Source: Oscillospiraceae bacterium
Lineage (GTDB): Bacteria; Bacillota; Clostridia; Oscillospirales; Acutalibacteraceae
DNA length: 64,000 nt
Direction: 5' to 3'
Assembly: GCA_022650485.1 (NCBI GenBank)
Contig: JALCPP010000005.1
Location: 1-64,000 of the forward strand
Shown here: in pieces, positions 52,323 through 60,357 of the stretch
Layout: each line of letters starts with the position of its first letter
How positions within the stretch are numbered: position 1 is the stretch's first letter
The notes under the pieces: generated by a model
The model's input: only the letters and a program-made list of their open reading frames with translations
Database searches by the model: none
What the model was told of the DNA's origin: nothing
Program-made: the position numbers and the translations under genes

Positions 52323-52439
52323 CCAGACGTTTTTTCTGCCACCATACAAACAGTCTGGAAGAAACGCGGGAAAGATTCCGCTTGGCAAACGAAACAATGC
52401 AGAATCGTATCGCCCCAAAATACGATAAAGGTTCCCGCC
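52323..52439 (+). promoter_or_regulatory. Further paired domains of the carD leader
   Basis: CCAGAC / GTCTGG (52323-52358) encloses a run of six T. GCGGGAA (from about 52366) pairs with TTCCCGC (ending about 52438), enclosing ATCGTAT / ATACGAT. The last stem ends just before the carD ribosome site and could mask or free it. Confidence 0.45.
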
Positions 52440-52479
52440 ATGGGGTGGATTCCGAACGAAAATCCAGGAGGTAACAGAA

Positions 52480-53004
52480 ATGTATCAGGTCGGAGATCTT
52501 ATTCTTTATGGAAACACAGGCGTGTGTAAAGTAAAGGATATTACATCACAAGCGTTGGATGGAGAGAGTCAAAAACAGCCGTTTTACGTTTTGCAGCCTT
52601 TATACGAGAATTGCACTATTTTTGTACCGGCCCATTCAACAAAAATTTTCATGCGTCCCATTATTTCCAAAGAGGAAGCAAAAGAACTGATTGACAGCAT
52701 TCCAACCATCCAGGCAGAGGTGTTTCAAAGCCGTTCCCTGCAAAAGCTAACGGAACATTATAAAGCGCTGCTGAGTACACATAATTGTTCAGATTTAATC
52801 AGGCTTTGCCTGTCTATTTATGAAAAGAAAGATTTAGAAGAACAGCAAAAACATAAGCTGGGAGTTTTGGATGAAAAATATTTAAAGCATGCGGAAGAAC
52901 TCTTATTCGGGGAGCTGGCCGCTGCCTTGGATATTCCAAAAGATGATATGTCAGAATATCTTGCAGAAAAAGTAAGCAAGGAGCAAAAAAATATTGATCC
53001 ATGA
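52480..53004 (+). CDS. CarD-family transcriptional regulator
   Basis: 174 residues. CarD N-terminal RNA polymerase-interacting Tudor-like domain (YQVGDLILYGNTGVCKVKDI up to YYV-like FYVLQPLYENCTIFVPA) with KIFMRPIISKEEA, then a helical C-terminal half (LQKLTEHYKALLST, LRLCLSIYEKKDLEEQQKHKLGVLDEKYLKHAEELLFGELAAAL split by turns). CarD proteins bind RNA polymerase and stabilise open promoters. AGGAGGT lies 7 bases before the ATG. The 285-base structured leader suggests RNA-level control. Confidence 0.9.
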   Translation: MYQVGDLILYGNTGVCKVKDITSQALDGESQKQPFYVLQPLYENCTIFVPAHSTKIFMRPIISKEEAKELIDSIPTIQAEVFQSRSLQKLTEHYKALLSTHNCSDLIRLCLSIYEKKDLEEQQKHKLGVLDEKYLKHAEELLFGELAAALDIPKDDMSEYLAEKVSKEQKNIDP

Positions 53005-53031
53005 TATTCTGCTTTTTTGCGTGCTTTTTGT

Positions 53032-53122
53032 TCAGAACCGCGGGTGTGAGCAGAATAAGATTGTGTCTGTAAACCGTGGAGTGGTGGCCAAAATTGAATT
53101 GTACGGTTTTCAGCGGTTCTGA
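53032..53122. repeat. Long nested inverted repeat after the carD gene
   Basis: TCAGAACCGC (53032-53041) pairs with GCGGTTCTGA (53113-53122), enclosing AAACCGT (53071-53077) / ACGGTTT (53103-53109). There is no T run, so it is not an ordinary terminator. It could be an RNA element in the leader of the small membrane gene at 53275. Confidence 0.45.
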
Positions 53123-53274
53123 ATTTGCAGAATCACATTGATGGAACAGTCTTTCGTTCCTGCTTTTGCAACGAGAAAAGTAGGGCGGGGGGCTGTTTTT
53201 ATACAAATAAGAAAATGAAATCAAGCGTGTGTCCTGCCCGTTATGCAGCATAGTGGACTGAAAAAGGGAGTCAA

Positions 53275-53613
53275 ATGAAAAAAATAAAAATAATGATTGC
53301 TTTGATATGGCAAGGGCTTATCGCCTTGCTTTCACCCGTTTGCATCGGTTTTATATATATGTTCATTACGGGGCATGGTAAAGGATATTCATATGATTTA
53401 AGAAGTGAAGCAGATATTTGTGTTATGATTGGGGCAATTGCGCTAATATTTTGGCTTGTTGCCACTGTACCCGTTTCCATATGGTTGGGAAAGATCTTTT
53501 ATCGTAAGAGAAAATGGATGTGGAGTATTCCTGTCTTATTATTTGCTGTGTTATTTGTTATAGCAATCCTCTTTATTGGATTTCATAACTTTTTAAGCAT
53601 GTTTGGATTTTGA
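53275..53613 (+). CDS. Small membrane protein, three spans, unidentified
   Basis: 112 residues with AGGGAG before the ATG. Hydrophobic segments IALIWQGLIALLSPVCIGFIYMFI, AIALIFWLVATVPVSIWL and SIPVLLFAVLFVIAILFIGF are joined by short polar loops (KGYSYDLRSEADICVM between the first two; a basic FYRKRKWM after the second). The base use is more AT-rich than neighbours, so it may be acquired. I do not recognise a family. Confidence 0.65.
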   Translation: MKKIKIMIALIWQGLIALLSPVCIGFIYMFITGHGKGYSYDLRSEADICVMIGAIALIFWLVATVPVSIWLGKIFYRKRKWMWSIPVLLFAVLFVIAILFIGFHNFLSMFGF

Positions 53614-53956
53614 TCCTTGTTAAAGTAAGATCGTGGCAGAAATGAGTTCCCTTCAAAAAAACGTTTTCCTCAGGAAGGGCAGCGATATCGTCGCTTTCGG
53701 AAGATCGAAACCGTGTGTTTTCCAAAGGCGGAAATGTCTTTTACCGTTTACCAACAGTAATCATGAATATTGCTGGTTTTATGTTTGCAGCATGGGCAGA
53801 GATGTGGCTTTTGAAACAATTTATTGACAATTTCCATTTTAAAGGTTTTTCATCGAATATGCTCTGCTTTTTTCAGGCCTTATTTCAATAGACCCCAACA
53901 TTTATTATAGAGCCGATTGACATAGAGCCCCAAAGATACCGTTTTCAGCAAAGAAA
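53614..53956. other. Gene-free stretch between small membrane gene and tRNA-Val
   Basis: Two short frames (64 codons at 53633 and about 40 codons later) have no ribosome site and look accidental or degenerate. The stretch ends with an IS-like repeat at 53884-53912. It may be the trace of an old insertion. Confidence 0.4.
53884..53912. repeat. 29-base repeat, copy 1, resembling an insertion-sequence end
   Basis: Identical except for one base to 61681-61709. The core is CCCCAACATTTATTATAGAG. From memory it looks like the terminal repeat of ISL3-type elements, whose other strand starts GGCTCTATAATAAATGTTGG. No transposase is nearby. Both copies stand beside tRNA genes. Confidence 0.5.
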
Positions 53957-53997
53957 AATCCCCGGGAATCCGCATTGCTGCTGGATCCCCGGGGATT
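53957..53997 (-). terminator. Terminator of tRNA-Val
   Basis: AATCCCCGGG / CCCGGGGATT followed on the minus strand by TTTTTC. Confidence 0.9.
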
Positions 53998-54003
53998 ATA
54001 ATA

Positions 54004-54080
54004 TGGTGGACGTTATAGGACTCGAACCTATGACCTTTCGCACGTCAAGCGAACGCTCTAGCCAGCTGAGCTAAACATCC
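54004..54080 (-). tRNA. tRNA-Val (GAC)
   Basis: 77 bases with an encoded CCA. Acceptor GGATGTT pairs with AACGTCC (one T-G). Anticodon loop TTGACGT gives GAC; D-loop AGCTCAGCTGGCTAGAGC and TTCGAGTCC T-loop are standard. Confidence 0.95.
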
Positions 54081-54099
54081 ATTTTTGAAGCGCTCAATA

Positions 54100-54128
54100 A
54101 TTATACCTCAGCTTCTGTCGAAAATCAA
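54100..54128 (-). promoter_or_regulatory. Promoter of tRNA-Val
   Basis: On the minus strand TTGATT (54128-54123), 17-base spacer, TATAAT (54105-54100), 20 bases before the tRNA. Confidence 0.8.
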
Positions 54129-54164
54129 GTAAAATTACAAAAAAATCTAAATTATTTGAAAGTC

Positions 54165-54193
54165 TTGTTTTCGACAGCCAATTATCCTATAAT
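54165..54193 (+). promoter_or_regulatory. Promoter of the patatin gene
   Basis: TTGTTT 54165-54170, 17-base spacer, TATAAT 54188-54193. Confidence 0.75.
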
Positions 54194-54219
54194 GTATGGC
54201 GATAGGAGGATGATCCATC

Positions 54220-55074
54220 ATGTCGATTGGTCTTGTACTGGAAGGCGGCGGCATGCGGGGATGGTACACTGCCGGTGTCCTAACCGCATTGACGGAAAAC
54301 GGTATCGATGTTCCATGCGTATACGGAATTTCAGCCGGAGCATCCAACGCGCTTACTTACATCAGCAAACAAATCACGCGGGACTTCGTGCGCACTATGA
54401 TCCAATATTCTGCTGATGAACGGTATATCAGTGTAAACAACCTGCAGAAAACCGGCTCGTTGTTTGGTTTCGATTTTATCTTCGGAGAGTTATTTCATTC
54501 ACTTCTTCCTTTTGATTATGAAACCTTTTTTAATTCACCCGTCCAGCTGAAAGTGGGTGCAACGGATCTGGCAACCGGCCAGGCTGTATTTTTTGACAAA
54601 TCGCAGCTGGATGAAGACATGACCGCCGTTCGTGCTTCCTGTTCCCTACCATTTCTTTCAAACGTTGTTTCTTACCGCGGCCATGAACTGCTTGACGGCG
54701 GATGCAGCATGCCGATCCCCATTGAGCGCTCCATCTTTGACGGAAATGAGCGCAATGTGGTCGTTCTCACGCGCGATATATCTTACCGGAAAGGACCTCA
54801 GCCAGAATTTCCACGGTCCGTTCTTCGTGTAAAATATGAGGATTACCCTCTGTTCGTTGATACCATGATGAACCGCCCGGAAACTTATAACAATGAACTG
54901 GACGTATGCCGCAGGCAGGAAAACGCCGGAAAAGCTTTTGTGATCCGTCCAAGCAGTCCCATTGTGATAAGCCGGTATGAAAAAAATTTAAAAAAATTGA
55001 ATCAGCTCTATGAAATGGGGATTCGAGACTGCGAGGCCGCTCTTGAACATCTTCATCAATTTTTAGATCAGTGA
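54220..55074 (+). CDS. Patatin-like phospholipase
   Basis: 284 residues. Oxyanion loop LEGGGMRGWYTAGVL, nucleophile Ser38 in GISAGASNA and catalytic Asp159 in LLDGG are all present, so it should be an active lipid acyl hydrolase. It is the bacterial short form (RssA-like). AGGAGGATG ribosome site. Just downstream are two small genes and then plsY on the other strand. Confidence 0.92.
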   Translation: MSIGLVLEGGGMRGWYTAGVLTALTENGIDVPCVYGISAGASNALTYISKQITRDFVRTMIQYSADERYISVNNLQKTGSLFGFDFIFGELFHSLLPFDYETFFNSPVQLKVGATDLATGQAVFFDKSQLDEDMTAVRASCSLPFLSNVVSYRGHELLDGGCSMPIPIERSIFDGNERNVVVLTRDISYRKGPQPEFPRSVLRVKYEDYPLFVDTMMNRPETYNNELDVCRRQENAGKAFVIRPSSPIVISRYEKNLKKLNQLYEMGIRDCEAALEHLHQFLDQ

Positions 55075-55152
55075 ATTCTAAAAACTGATTTCCGTATATT
55101 TACATCATAGAACCTTCTCCGCTGCGCATAATACAACAGGGGTGAAAAATAT

Positions 55153-55332
55153 ATGGCGGATCAACTGGGGCGCTTGCTGGAATCAGACAAACAGGCAAAG
55201 GAATATTTTGACGCGCTTCCTTATTATACAAGGGACGAAGTCAAAAAGCATGCCGGAGAGATCGAGTCGGCGGCATCTCTAAAACTGTTTGTTGAAACTT
55301 TTACTCAGAATGATTCTTTCCGGGGCGCCTGA
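55153..55332 (+). CDS. Small protein, 59 residues, paralog of the next gene
   Basis: ATG 55153 with AGGGGTG upstream. Soluble, charged peptide MADQLGRLLESDKQAKEYF, then DALPYYTRDEVKKHAGEIES and a helical end (LKLFVETFTQNDSF). It shares the YF[DE]-x-LP core and a helix-turn-helix-like spacing with the product at 55360. Both start about 27 bases apart on one transcript after patatin. Function unknown. Confidence 0.65.
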   Translation: MADQLGRLLESDKQAKEYFDALPYYTRDEVKKHAGEIESAASLKLFVETFTQNDSFRGA

Positions 55333-55359
55333 GTCCGCACACAGGCGGAGGCGCAGAGT

Positions 55360-55518
55360 ATGGAAACGTTCTATGAAAGCAACCCTGACCTAAGGAATTA
55401 TTTTGAATCTCTTCCCATTGATATTAAAAACCAAATTTTAGACTCCGGCGTAGAAATCGCGACGCTGGGGGAGCTGATGAAAGTTGCCGAACATTTTGAC
55501 CAGATGAACAAAATATAA
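55360..55518 (+). CDS. Small protein, 52 residues, paralog of the previous gene
   Basis: ATG 55360, with GGCGGAGG 8 bases upstream. Sequence pieces: METFYESNPDLRNYFESLP, then IDIKNQILDSGVEIATLGEL, then MKVAEHFDQMNKI. Like the preceding protein it has YFxxLP followed by a predicted helix and a final amphipathic helix. A weak hairpin (CCGGGA / TCCCGG) follows at about 55525-55552. Confidence 0.65.
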   Translation: METFYESNPDLRNYFESLPIDIKNQILDSGVEIATLGELMKVAEHFDQMNKI

Positions 55519-55667
55519 ATGATCCGGGAGAACAATACAAAATCTTCCCGGTTTCAAAGCGGGGGGCAATCGGTATCTTATGATCCGGTTGCTTCCGTTT
55601 TTTCATGTCAGTACGGTCAAACTGAGCAATTCGACCTGCCTTTTCTGCCAAGCACACAACGGCAGTA

Positions 55668-56276
55668 TCAAATCTTTTTCCATTTACGGATTAAATCAGT
55701 CTTCTTTTCCGTTCTATGGACAATTCTTTTGATGGAATCCCGGTGAAGAAAAAAGAGCACTGCGGCACCGGCTAAAAAAACAAATCCGGATTCCATGTCC
55801 CAATCACGAATAACCGGAAACAAGACGCTGACCGGAATCACCAAAGCACCGACCGCCAGATACTTGGTTACAGCCACTGCGCACAGACCGACCAGACCGG
55901 CCGTTCCCCCAGCCGCCGGAGAGAACAGAAAAAGATAAGTGCAGAAAACGGCAACGCCCTTGCCGCCCCTGAATTTGTTCCAAATTGGAAATCCATGGCC
56001 CAGCATAGCCCCCAGGCCGGCATACAAAATCGCCACACGCCCTATCTGCGGGAAAAGTACCGATTGGCACATCAGGCATGGCAGAATTGTTTTCGATACA
56101 TCGCCCAGCAAAGTCACCGCCGCCCATTTTTTCCCGAATAGTGCGCCAATGTTGGCCATGCCGGGATTTCCGGAACCCATTTTGCAGGCGCTTTTTCCCG
56201 CCTTGTACCGCGCAACCACTTCGGCAGTCAAAAAACAGCCGCAGCAGTACCCAATGACAACACAGAGACACCTCAT
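55668..56276 (-). CDS. plsY: Glycerol-3-phosphate acyltransferase, PlsY-like
   Basis: About 202 residues, five hydrophobic segments. Makes lysophosphatidate from acyl phosphate and glycerol-3-phosphate. The three PlsY motifs are seen: KMGSGNPGMANIG (usual SGNxGxTNxxR, altered at Thr and Arg), GHGFPIWNKFRGGKGVAVF, and a reduced third motif (HRDSIKRIVHRTEKK). The N-terminal first-motif serine is replaced by Cys-rich IGYCCGCFLTAEVV. Start ATG 56276, 9 bases after AAAGGA; two other in-frame starts lie upstream. The changed motifs make it possibly a divergent member. Confidence 0.8.
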   Translation of the reverse strand: MRCLCVVIGYCCGCFLTAEVVARYKAGKSACKMGSGNPGMANIGALFGKKWAAVTLLGDVSKTILPCLMCQSVLFPQIGRVAILYAGLGAMLGHGFPIWNKFRGGKGVAVFCTYLFLFSPAAGGTAGLVGLCAVAVTKYLAVGALVIPVSVLFPVIRDWDMESGFVFLAGAAVLFFLHRDSIKRIVHRTEKKTDLIRKWKKI

Positions 56277-56368
56277 CCTCATGAATCCTTTCAAAATAAA
56301 ATGGGGCAGCCGAACACCTTCCTATCGCTTTCCCTATTTTTATTGTATACCTATTTTACATAAAAATG

Positions 56369-56444
56369 AGCACAGAACAGATTGGTTATCGATACAGCAG
56401 CGAAAATCTCACTGACAGGGGATCGACCAAATCTGCTCTGTGCT
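56369..56444 (-). terminator. Long inverted repeat after the desulfoferrodoxin gene
   Basis: Imperfect arms of about 23 bases (AGCACAGAACAGATTGG and partner CCAAATCTGCTCTGTGCT), followed on the minus strand by CATTTTTATG. It ends the desulfoferrodoxin transcript, or both convergent ones. Confidence 0.65.
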
Positions 56445-56510
56445 TTATGTTTATTCCATTTTCATCAGAATCGCAGGGACCCCATTTTACACTTTACGTA
56501 AAACGCTGGA

Positions 56511-56879
56511 TTAAAACTTCCACAAACCGTGAAGATTACAGTACGCATAAACCGTTCCGTTCTTTACATTTTCAAATTCAGCGACCGGCTGCATTCCGGG
56601 TTGCAGATATTTCAAATCAATCCGGTCTTCGGAAACAAGTGCAATCCATTCAATGTGATGCTCCGGAAGCATGGGGTGCAGCGTGGAGCCCACGGTCACC
56701 TTGATTTTCCCGTTCTCGTTTGTAACAACCGGCACATGCTTTTCCTGGGCAGCATCCGTACTGTTTGCCGAAAGTTTTGTCATTTCCTGGCCGCAGCAAA
56801 CCAGTGTGCCGCCGCCATTTTTTATTTTTGCAACCATATTCCCGCATCTCTCACAACGATAAAACTCTACATCTGCCAT
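56511..56879 (-). CDS. dfx: Desulfoferrodoxin (superoxide reductase, two-domain)
   Basis: 122 residues. The N-terminal desulforedoxin-like domain has Cys9, Cys12, Cys28, Cys29 (FeCys4). The catalytic domain binds iron by His48, His68, His74, His117 and Cys114 (EKHVPV, TLHPMLPEHHIEW, YCNLHGLW). Glu47 before His48 is the conserved lid residue. It reduces superoxide to peroxide in anaerobes. Single gene; upstream palindromes are described separately. Confidence 0.95.
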   Translation of the reverse strand: MADVEFYRCERCGNMVAKIKNGGGTLVCCGQEMTKLSANSTDAAQEKHVPVVTNENGKIKVTVGSTLHPMLPEHHIEWIALVSEDRIDLKYLQPGMQPVAEFENVKNGTVYAYCNLHGLWKF

Positions 56880-56919
56880 GATAATCTCTCCTTGTTAATT
56901 AAAATTTAGTTTCATTTTA

Positions 56920-56942
56920 TGAAAACGCTTTAAAAGCGTTTT
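56920..56942. promoter_or_regulatory. Near-palindrome before the desulfoferrodoxin gene
   Basis: AAAACGCTTT and AAAGCGTTTT in close succession, about 45 bases before the start. It also contains a one-mismatch catabolite (cre)-like site TGAAAACGCTTTAA. Confidence 0.35.
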
Positions 56943-57046
56943 TGCCTTGTGTTAAATCCCTCTGCTATGTCAGAAATCATTATTAATTTTTACCCTGGTT
57001 TTCGTAACTCCACCAGGAATAAACGTGTCTGTTTTGTACGTTATTC

Positions 57047-57061
57047 TTATTAATTTAATAA
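57047..57061. promoter_or_regulatory. PerR-like palindrome upstream of the desulfoferrodoxin gene
   Basis: Perfect 7-1-7 palindrome TTATTAATTTAATAA, close to the PerR box (TTATAATnATTATAA), about 170 bases before the start codon. PerR is expected to control desulfoferrodoxin in Clostridia. The rest of 56880-57387 has no gene. Confidence 0.4.
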
Positions 57062-57387
57062 TCATTCCTGATTTCTGTATTTATCATATCATATCTTTTT
57101 GCAAATTGCAAGAGTTATTTTCATATAAAATGATAAAATCTTATTGAGGAAACTCTTTAAAAATATGTGCCGCGAAAGCAGGGTTTCCCTGATTCATTTA
57201 ACCGATGGTTAAAAAACAGACAAACAAAGTAAAATACCACTCCATTGCGACATTTCAAATGATCGGCTATACTGATAATCAGTATAAATCCTTTGGAAAA
57301 TCAGGAATTTACGGATATTTTAAAAGAGTTGGAACATCTTCCCGAATAGTCCCTGCGGTACATTCAAAAGGTTTCATATTACAAAAA

Positions 57388-57412
57388 TATGCGCCGCAAA
57401 AAGCGGCGCATA
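57388..57412 (-). terminator. Terminator of galM
   Basis: TATGCGCCGC / GCGGCGCATA followed on the minus strand by TTTTTG. Confidence 0.88.
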
Positions 57413-57424
57413 AAAAGCATTGAT

Positions 57425-58474
57425 TCATAAGCAGTCAAACCGGTAAACCGTTGTAGAATGGAACGGAACATCCGGCTTCAAATTTTGATACGGGAACTCT
57501 GGATGATGGGGCGAATCCGGAAAATACTGAGTTTCCAGGCACACCGCATGGTGTGGTTTCAGCTCTACGTTTCCGCAGCAAACCGCTCCCGCCGGAAAGT
57601 GGTTTGCCGTATAAACCTGCATGCCCGGCAAATCGGTATAAACACGAAGTCGTCTTCCGCTTTCCGGTTCAAACAGCTCCCCAGCTTGTTTCAGTCCGTC
57701 CGAATTCTCCAGCACATAGTTCACATCATAGCCGCCGCACTGAATTAAGAGGGGATCGTCCGCATCGATATCACGCCCAATTGGTTTCGCGCGGTGAAAA
57801 TCATAGGGAGTCCCTTCCACAGGAAAAAGTTTCCCTGTCGGAATCAGGTCATTGCCCGTTTCCGTAATCGCATTGGAAAAGACACGCATGGAAATGCCGA
57901 GAATACTCTTTGAAGCATCCCCCGTCAGATTAAAGAAAGAGTGATTTGTTAAGTTCAGCGGAGTTTCCGCATCAGTTTTTGCCCGGTAATCAATACGCAG
58001 CGCATTATTTTCGGTTAAGGTATAGGTCACCTGAACCTGAAGGTTCCCCGGAAATCCCCCGTCACCGTCCGTGCTACGTAATGAAAATGTTACAAAAGGT
58101 TCGTTTCCGTCCTTCGCCTGCTCTACCTGCCACAACCGTTTTTGAAAGCCGGACGACGCGCTGTGCAGGATATTCTCGCCTTCATTTTTCTGCAATTGAT
58201 AAGAATGAGTTCCAATGGAAAAAGCCGCCCCGCCAATCCGGTTTGCAAATCGCCCGATCACCGCACCGTGCACATCACTGGGCGCCTCATATTCCGCAAG
58301 CGTATCATGCCCAAGAATCACATTTTCGCAGTTGCCCCCACGGTCCGGCACTTCCAGCTTTGCAATACGGCAGCCATAATTGAGGAACTGACCAGTCATA
58401 CCGTTTTCATTTTTCAAAATAATTTTTTCAACAGGCCGGCCGTCTGCAAGCCTGCCGAATATTTGCCTTTCCAT
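57425..58474 (-). CDS. galM: Aldose 1-epimerase (mutarotase)
   Basis: 349 residues. Interconverts alpha and beta sugar anomers. NLTNHSFFNLTG (catalytic His), CGGYDVNYVL and the C-terminal AVCLETQYFPDSPHHPEFP (catalytic Glu) are present. The start KIILKNENGMTGQFLNYGCRIAKLEVPDRGGN is normal for GalM. It follows the glucokinase gene by 30 bases on the same strand; the pair handles intracellular hexoses. Confidence 0.93.
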   Translation of the reverse strand: MERQIFGRLADGRPVEKIILKNENGMTGQFLNYGCRIAKLEVPDRGGNCENVILGHDTLAEYEAPSDVHGAVIGRFANRIGGAAFSIGTHSYQLQKNEGENILHSASSGFQKRLWQVEQAKDGNEPFVTFSLRSTDGDGGFPGNLQVQVTYTLTENNALRIDYRAKTDAETPLNLTNHSFFNLTGDASKSILGISMRVFSNAITETGNDLIPTGKLFPVEGTPYDFHRAKPIGRDIDADDPLLIQCGGYDVNYVLENSDGLKQAGELFEPESGRRLRVYTDLPGMQVYTANHFPAGAVCCGNVELKPHHAVCLETQYFPDSPHHPEFPYQNLKPDVPFHSTTVYRFDCL

Positions 58475-58503
58475 TCATCATTTCCCCGCTTTCAATACAG
58501 ATT

Positions 58504-59454
58504 TTAGTCTTCTGCCGCCAAAAGTGCGGCACCCAAAATTCCCGCGTCATTGCCGAGCTGTGCTCTGCAAATGACAGTCTGATGGCTGGAATTGCGCGCA
58601 TAGTTTTCCACTGAAATAATTTTCCGCAGCGGCTCCAGTAAAGATTCGCCTTCATTGCTGACGCCTCCGCCAACGCACAGAATATCAGGCTGAAAAATAT
58701 TAACACAGTTGGTCAAGCCGCAGGCCAGGTAAAAAACATATCGGTCCACCACTTCTTTTCCGGTTCTGTCACCTGCCCGCATGGCCTCAAATGCGCTTCT
58801 TCCATCCACTTTTTCCAATGCACCCGCAAGTTCCCACAGCATGGAATCCTCATTTTTTCTCATGGCATCGCGTGTCATGGCAATCAGGCCGGTCGCGGAA
58901 GCATACGCTTCCCAGCAGCCCTTTCTGCCGCAGGTGCAGGGCCTGCCCCCCGCCACAATCACGGTATGCCCAAGTTCGCCGCCCGCATAATTACTGCCGG
59001 AATAAATTTTTCCGCCGATGATTACTCCCGAGCCAACCCCTGTGCCAAGCGTAATGGCAAGGGCATTTTCAGCCCCTTTCAGAGCACCGGCTTTATATTC
59101 GCCAAAAGCCGCCGCATTCGCGTCATTCTCCAGTATAACATTCTTTTGCAGGCGGTCGGATAAAAGCTTTTTCAGCTCCAGATTTTTAAAATACAAATTA
59201 TTGGAATATTCGACCACACCGCGTTCCCTGTCCACCGTACCCGGCGTTCCAATTCCAACATACGGGATATCGTCTACGCTCAGCCCCGCATTCTTTAAGG
59301 CTTCCAGGGCTGTTTCGGCAAGCTGCCCGCAGATTTCTGAAGGTTCGCAGGGAACGGATGTTTTCCTCTTTGCACGGGCAATAATCCGATATTCCTCATC
59401 GACCACACCGGCCGCTATATTGGTTCCTCCCAGATCAATTCCTAAATAGTGCAT
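58504..59454 (-). CDS. ROK-family glucokinase
   Basis: 316 residues from ATG 59454 (MHYLGIDLGG), preceded by GAGGAAG; an upstream extension of eight residues has poor support. ATP motif GIDLGGTNIAAGVVD, sugar block GAGVGS-like GTGVGSGVIIGGKIYSG, ELGHTVI and the zinc cluster CTCGRKGCWEAY. No helix-turn-helix domain, so an enzyme rather than a regulator. It is the ATP-dependent glucokinase type common in Clostridia. First gene of an operon with galM. Confidence 0.92.
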   Translation of the reverse strand: MHYLGIDLGGTNIAAGVVDEEYRIIARAKRKTSVPCEPSEICGQLAETALEALKNAGLSVDDIPYVGIGTPGTVDRERGVVEYSNNLYFKNLELKKLLSDRLQKNVILENDANAAAFGEYKAGALKGAENALAITLGTGVGSGVIIGGKIYSGSNYAGGELGHTVIVAGGRPCTCGRKGCWEAYASATGLIAMTRDAMRKNEDSMLWELAGALEKVDGRSAFEAMRAGDRTGKEVVDRYVFYLACGLTNCVNIFQPDILCVGGGVSNEGESLLEPLRKIISVENYARNSSHQTVICRAQLGNDAGILGAALLAAED

Positions 59455-59626
59455 AAAAGCTTCCTCTTCTTCCTTCATTTTCCTCTTAATATATATAGTA
59501 TAGCATTTCTTTCAGAAGGTTGTAAATATGCTTTCAACGAATCCCAAAAATAATTCATTTGCTTAAAAGTTGTGATATAATGGAACAATAAATTTGTATC
59601 ATAAGTTAAGAAGATGGAGAAAAATT

Positions 59627-60301
59627 ATGACATATGAAGCCCTGCCCCAAAACATGAAAAATGAGTCTACAAGAACTTATTGGAACCAGCTGAACAAAAA
59701 ACGCGGAACCCTTGCTTTGAAGCGTGCCGGAGATATTGCGGCTTCCCTGATCATTCTGCTGATCTGTTCCCCTGTTCTGCTTCTTTTGGCGCTTGCTGTC
59801 AAGCTGGATTCCCCCGGCCCTGTCTTTTACCGTCAGGTCCGCGTAGGCCGCTATAATAAAGATTTTAAAATTTTTAAATTTCGCACGATGGTACAGAACG
59901 CGGATAAAATCGGTCCGGCTGTCACCACCGGCGGAGACACGCGCGTCACGCGGGTGGGAAAATTGATTCGCCGGTGCAGACTGGATGAATTTTCTCAACT
60001 GCTCAATGTTCTGAACGGCACCATGAGTCTGGTGGGTCCCCGCCCGGAAATCAGACGGTATGTAGACGCCTATGGGCCGGACGGCATGGCGACTCTTTTG
60101 GTGCGTCCGGGCATCACGGCGCCTTCCAGCATTGCTTTTAAAGATGAAGACCGCCTGCTGGTTGCTTCCGGTGACCCCGACAAAATCTATATTGAGCAGA
60201 TTTTGCCCCCAAAGACAGAGCTAAACCTGAAATATCTGCGCGACCTCAGCATTGGGGAAGACATAAAAATCATGTTTCAAACCGTTGCCGCTGTAATTTA
60301 A
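59627..60301 (+). CDS. Sugar transferase (undecaprenyl-phosphate sugar phosphotransferase)
   Basis: 224 residues from ATG 59627. One membrane segment (IAASLIILLICSPVLLLLALAVKL), then the cytoplasmic catalytic part: FYRQVRVGRYNKDFKIFKFRTM, RVTRVGKLIRRCRLDEFSQLLNVLNGTMSLVGPRPE, with the conserved Asp-Glu. It attaches the first sugar phosphate to undecaprenyl phosphate for a surface glycan. No glycan cluster surrounds it; the next gene is an M23 peptidase. An extended -10 (TGATATAAT) precedes it. Confidence 0.9.
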   Translation: MTYEALPQNMKNESTRTYWNQLNKKRGTLALKRAGDIAASLIILLICSPVLLLLALAVKLDSPGPVFYRQVRVGRYNKDFKIFKFRTMVQNADKIGPAVTTGGDTRVTRVGKLIRRCRLDEFSQLLNVLNGTMSLVGPRPEIRRYVDAYGPDGMATLLVRPGITAPSSIAFKDEDRLLVASGDPDKIYIEQILPPKTELNLKYLRDLSIGEDIKIMFQTVAAVI

Positions 60302-60357
60302 GCCATATTTTCAGGGGCAAACACATATGATTGGGTAGAACAGCGGGGGATGAAAAG

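Noticed and set aside
52814-53251. Minus-strand frame of 145 codons over carD
   Set aside because: It lies opposite carD codons and has no start signal.
53633-53827. Frame of 64 codons after the small membrane gene
   Set aside because: No ribosome site and no plausible protein character; possibly degenerate.
57205-57423. Frame of 72 codons before galM
   Set aside because: No ribosome site, it runs into the galM terminator and has no recognisable features.
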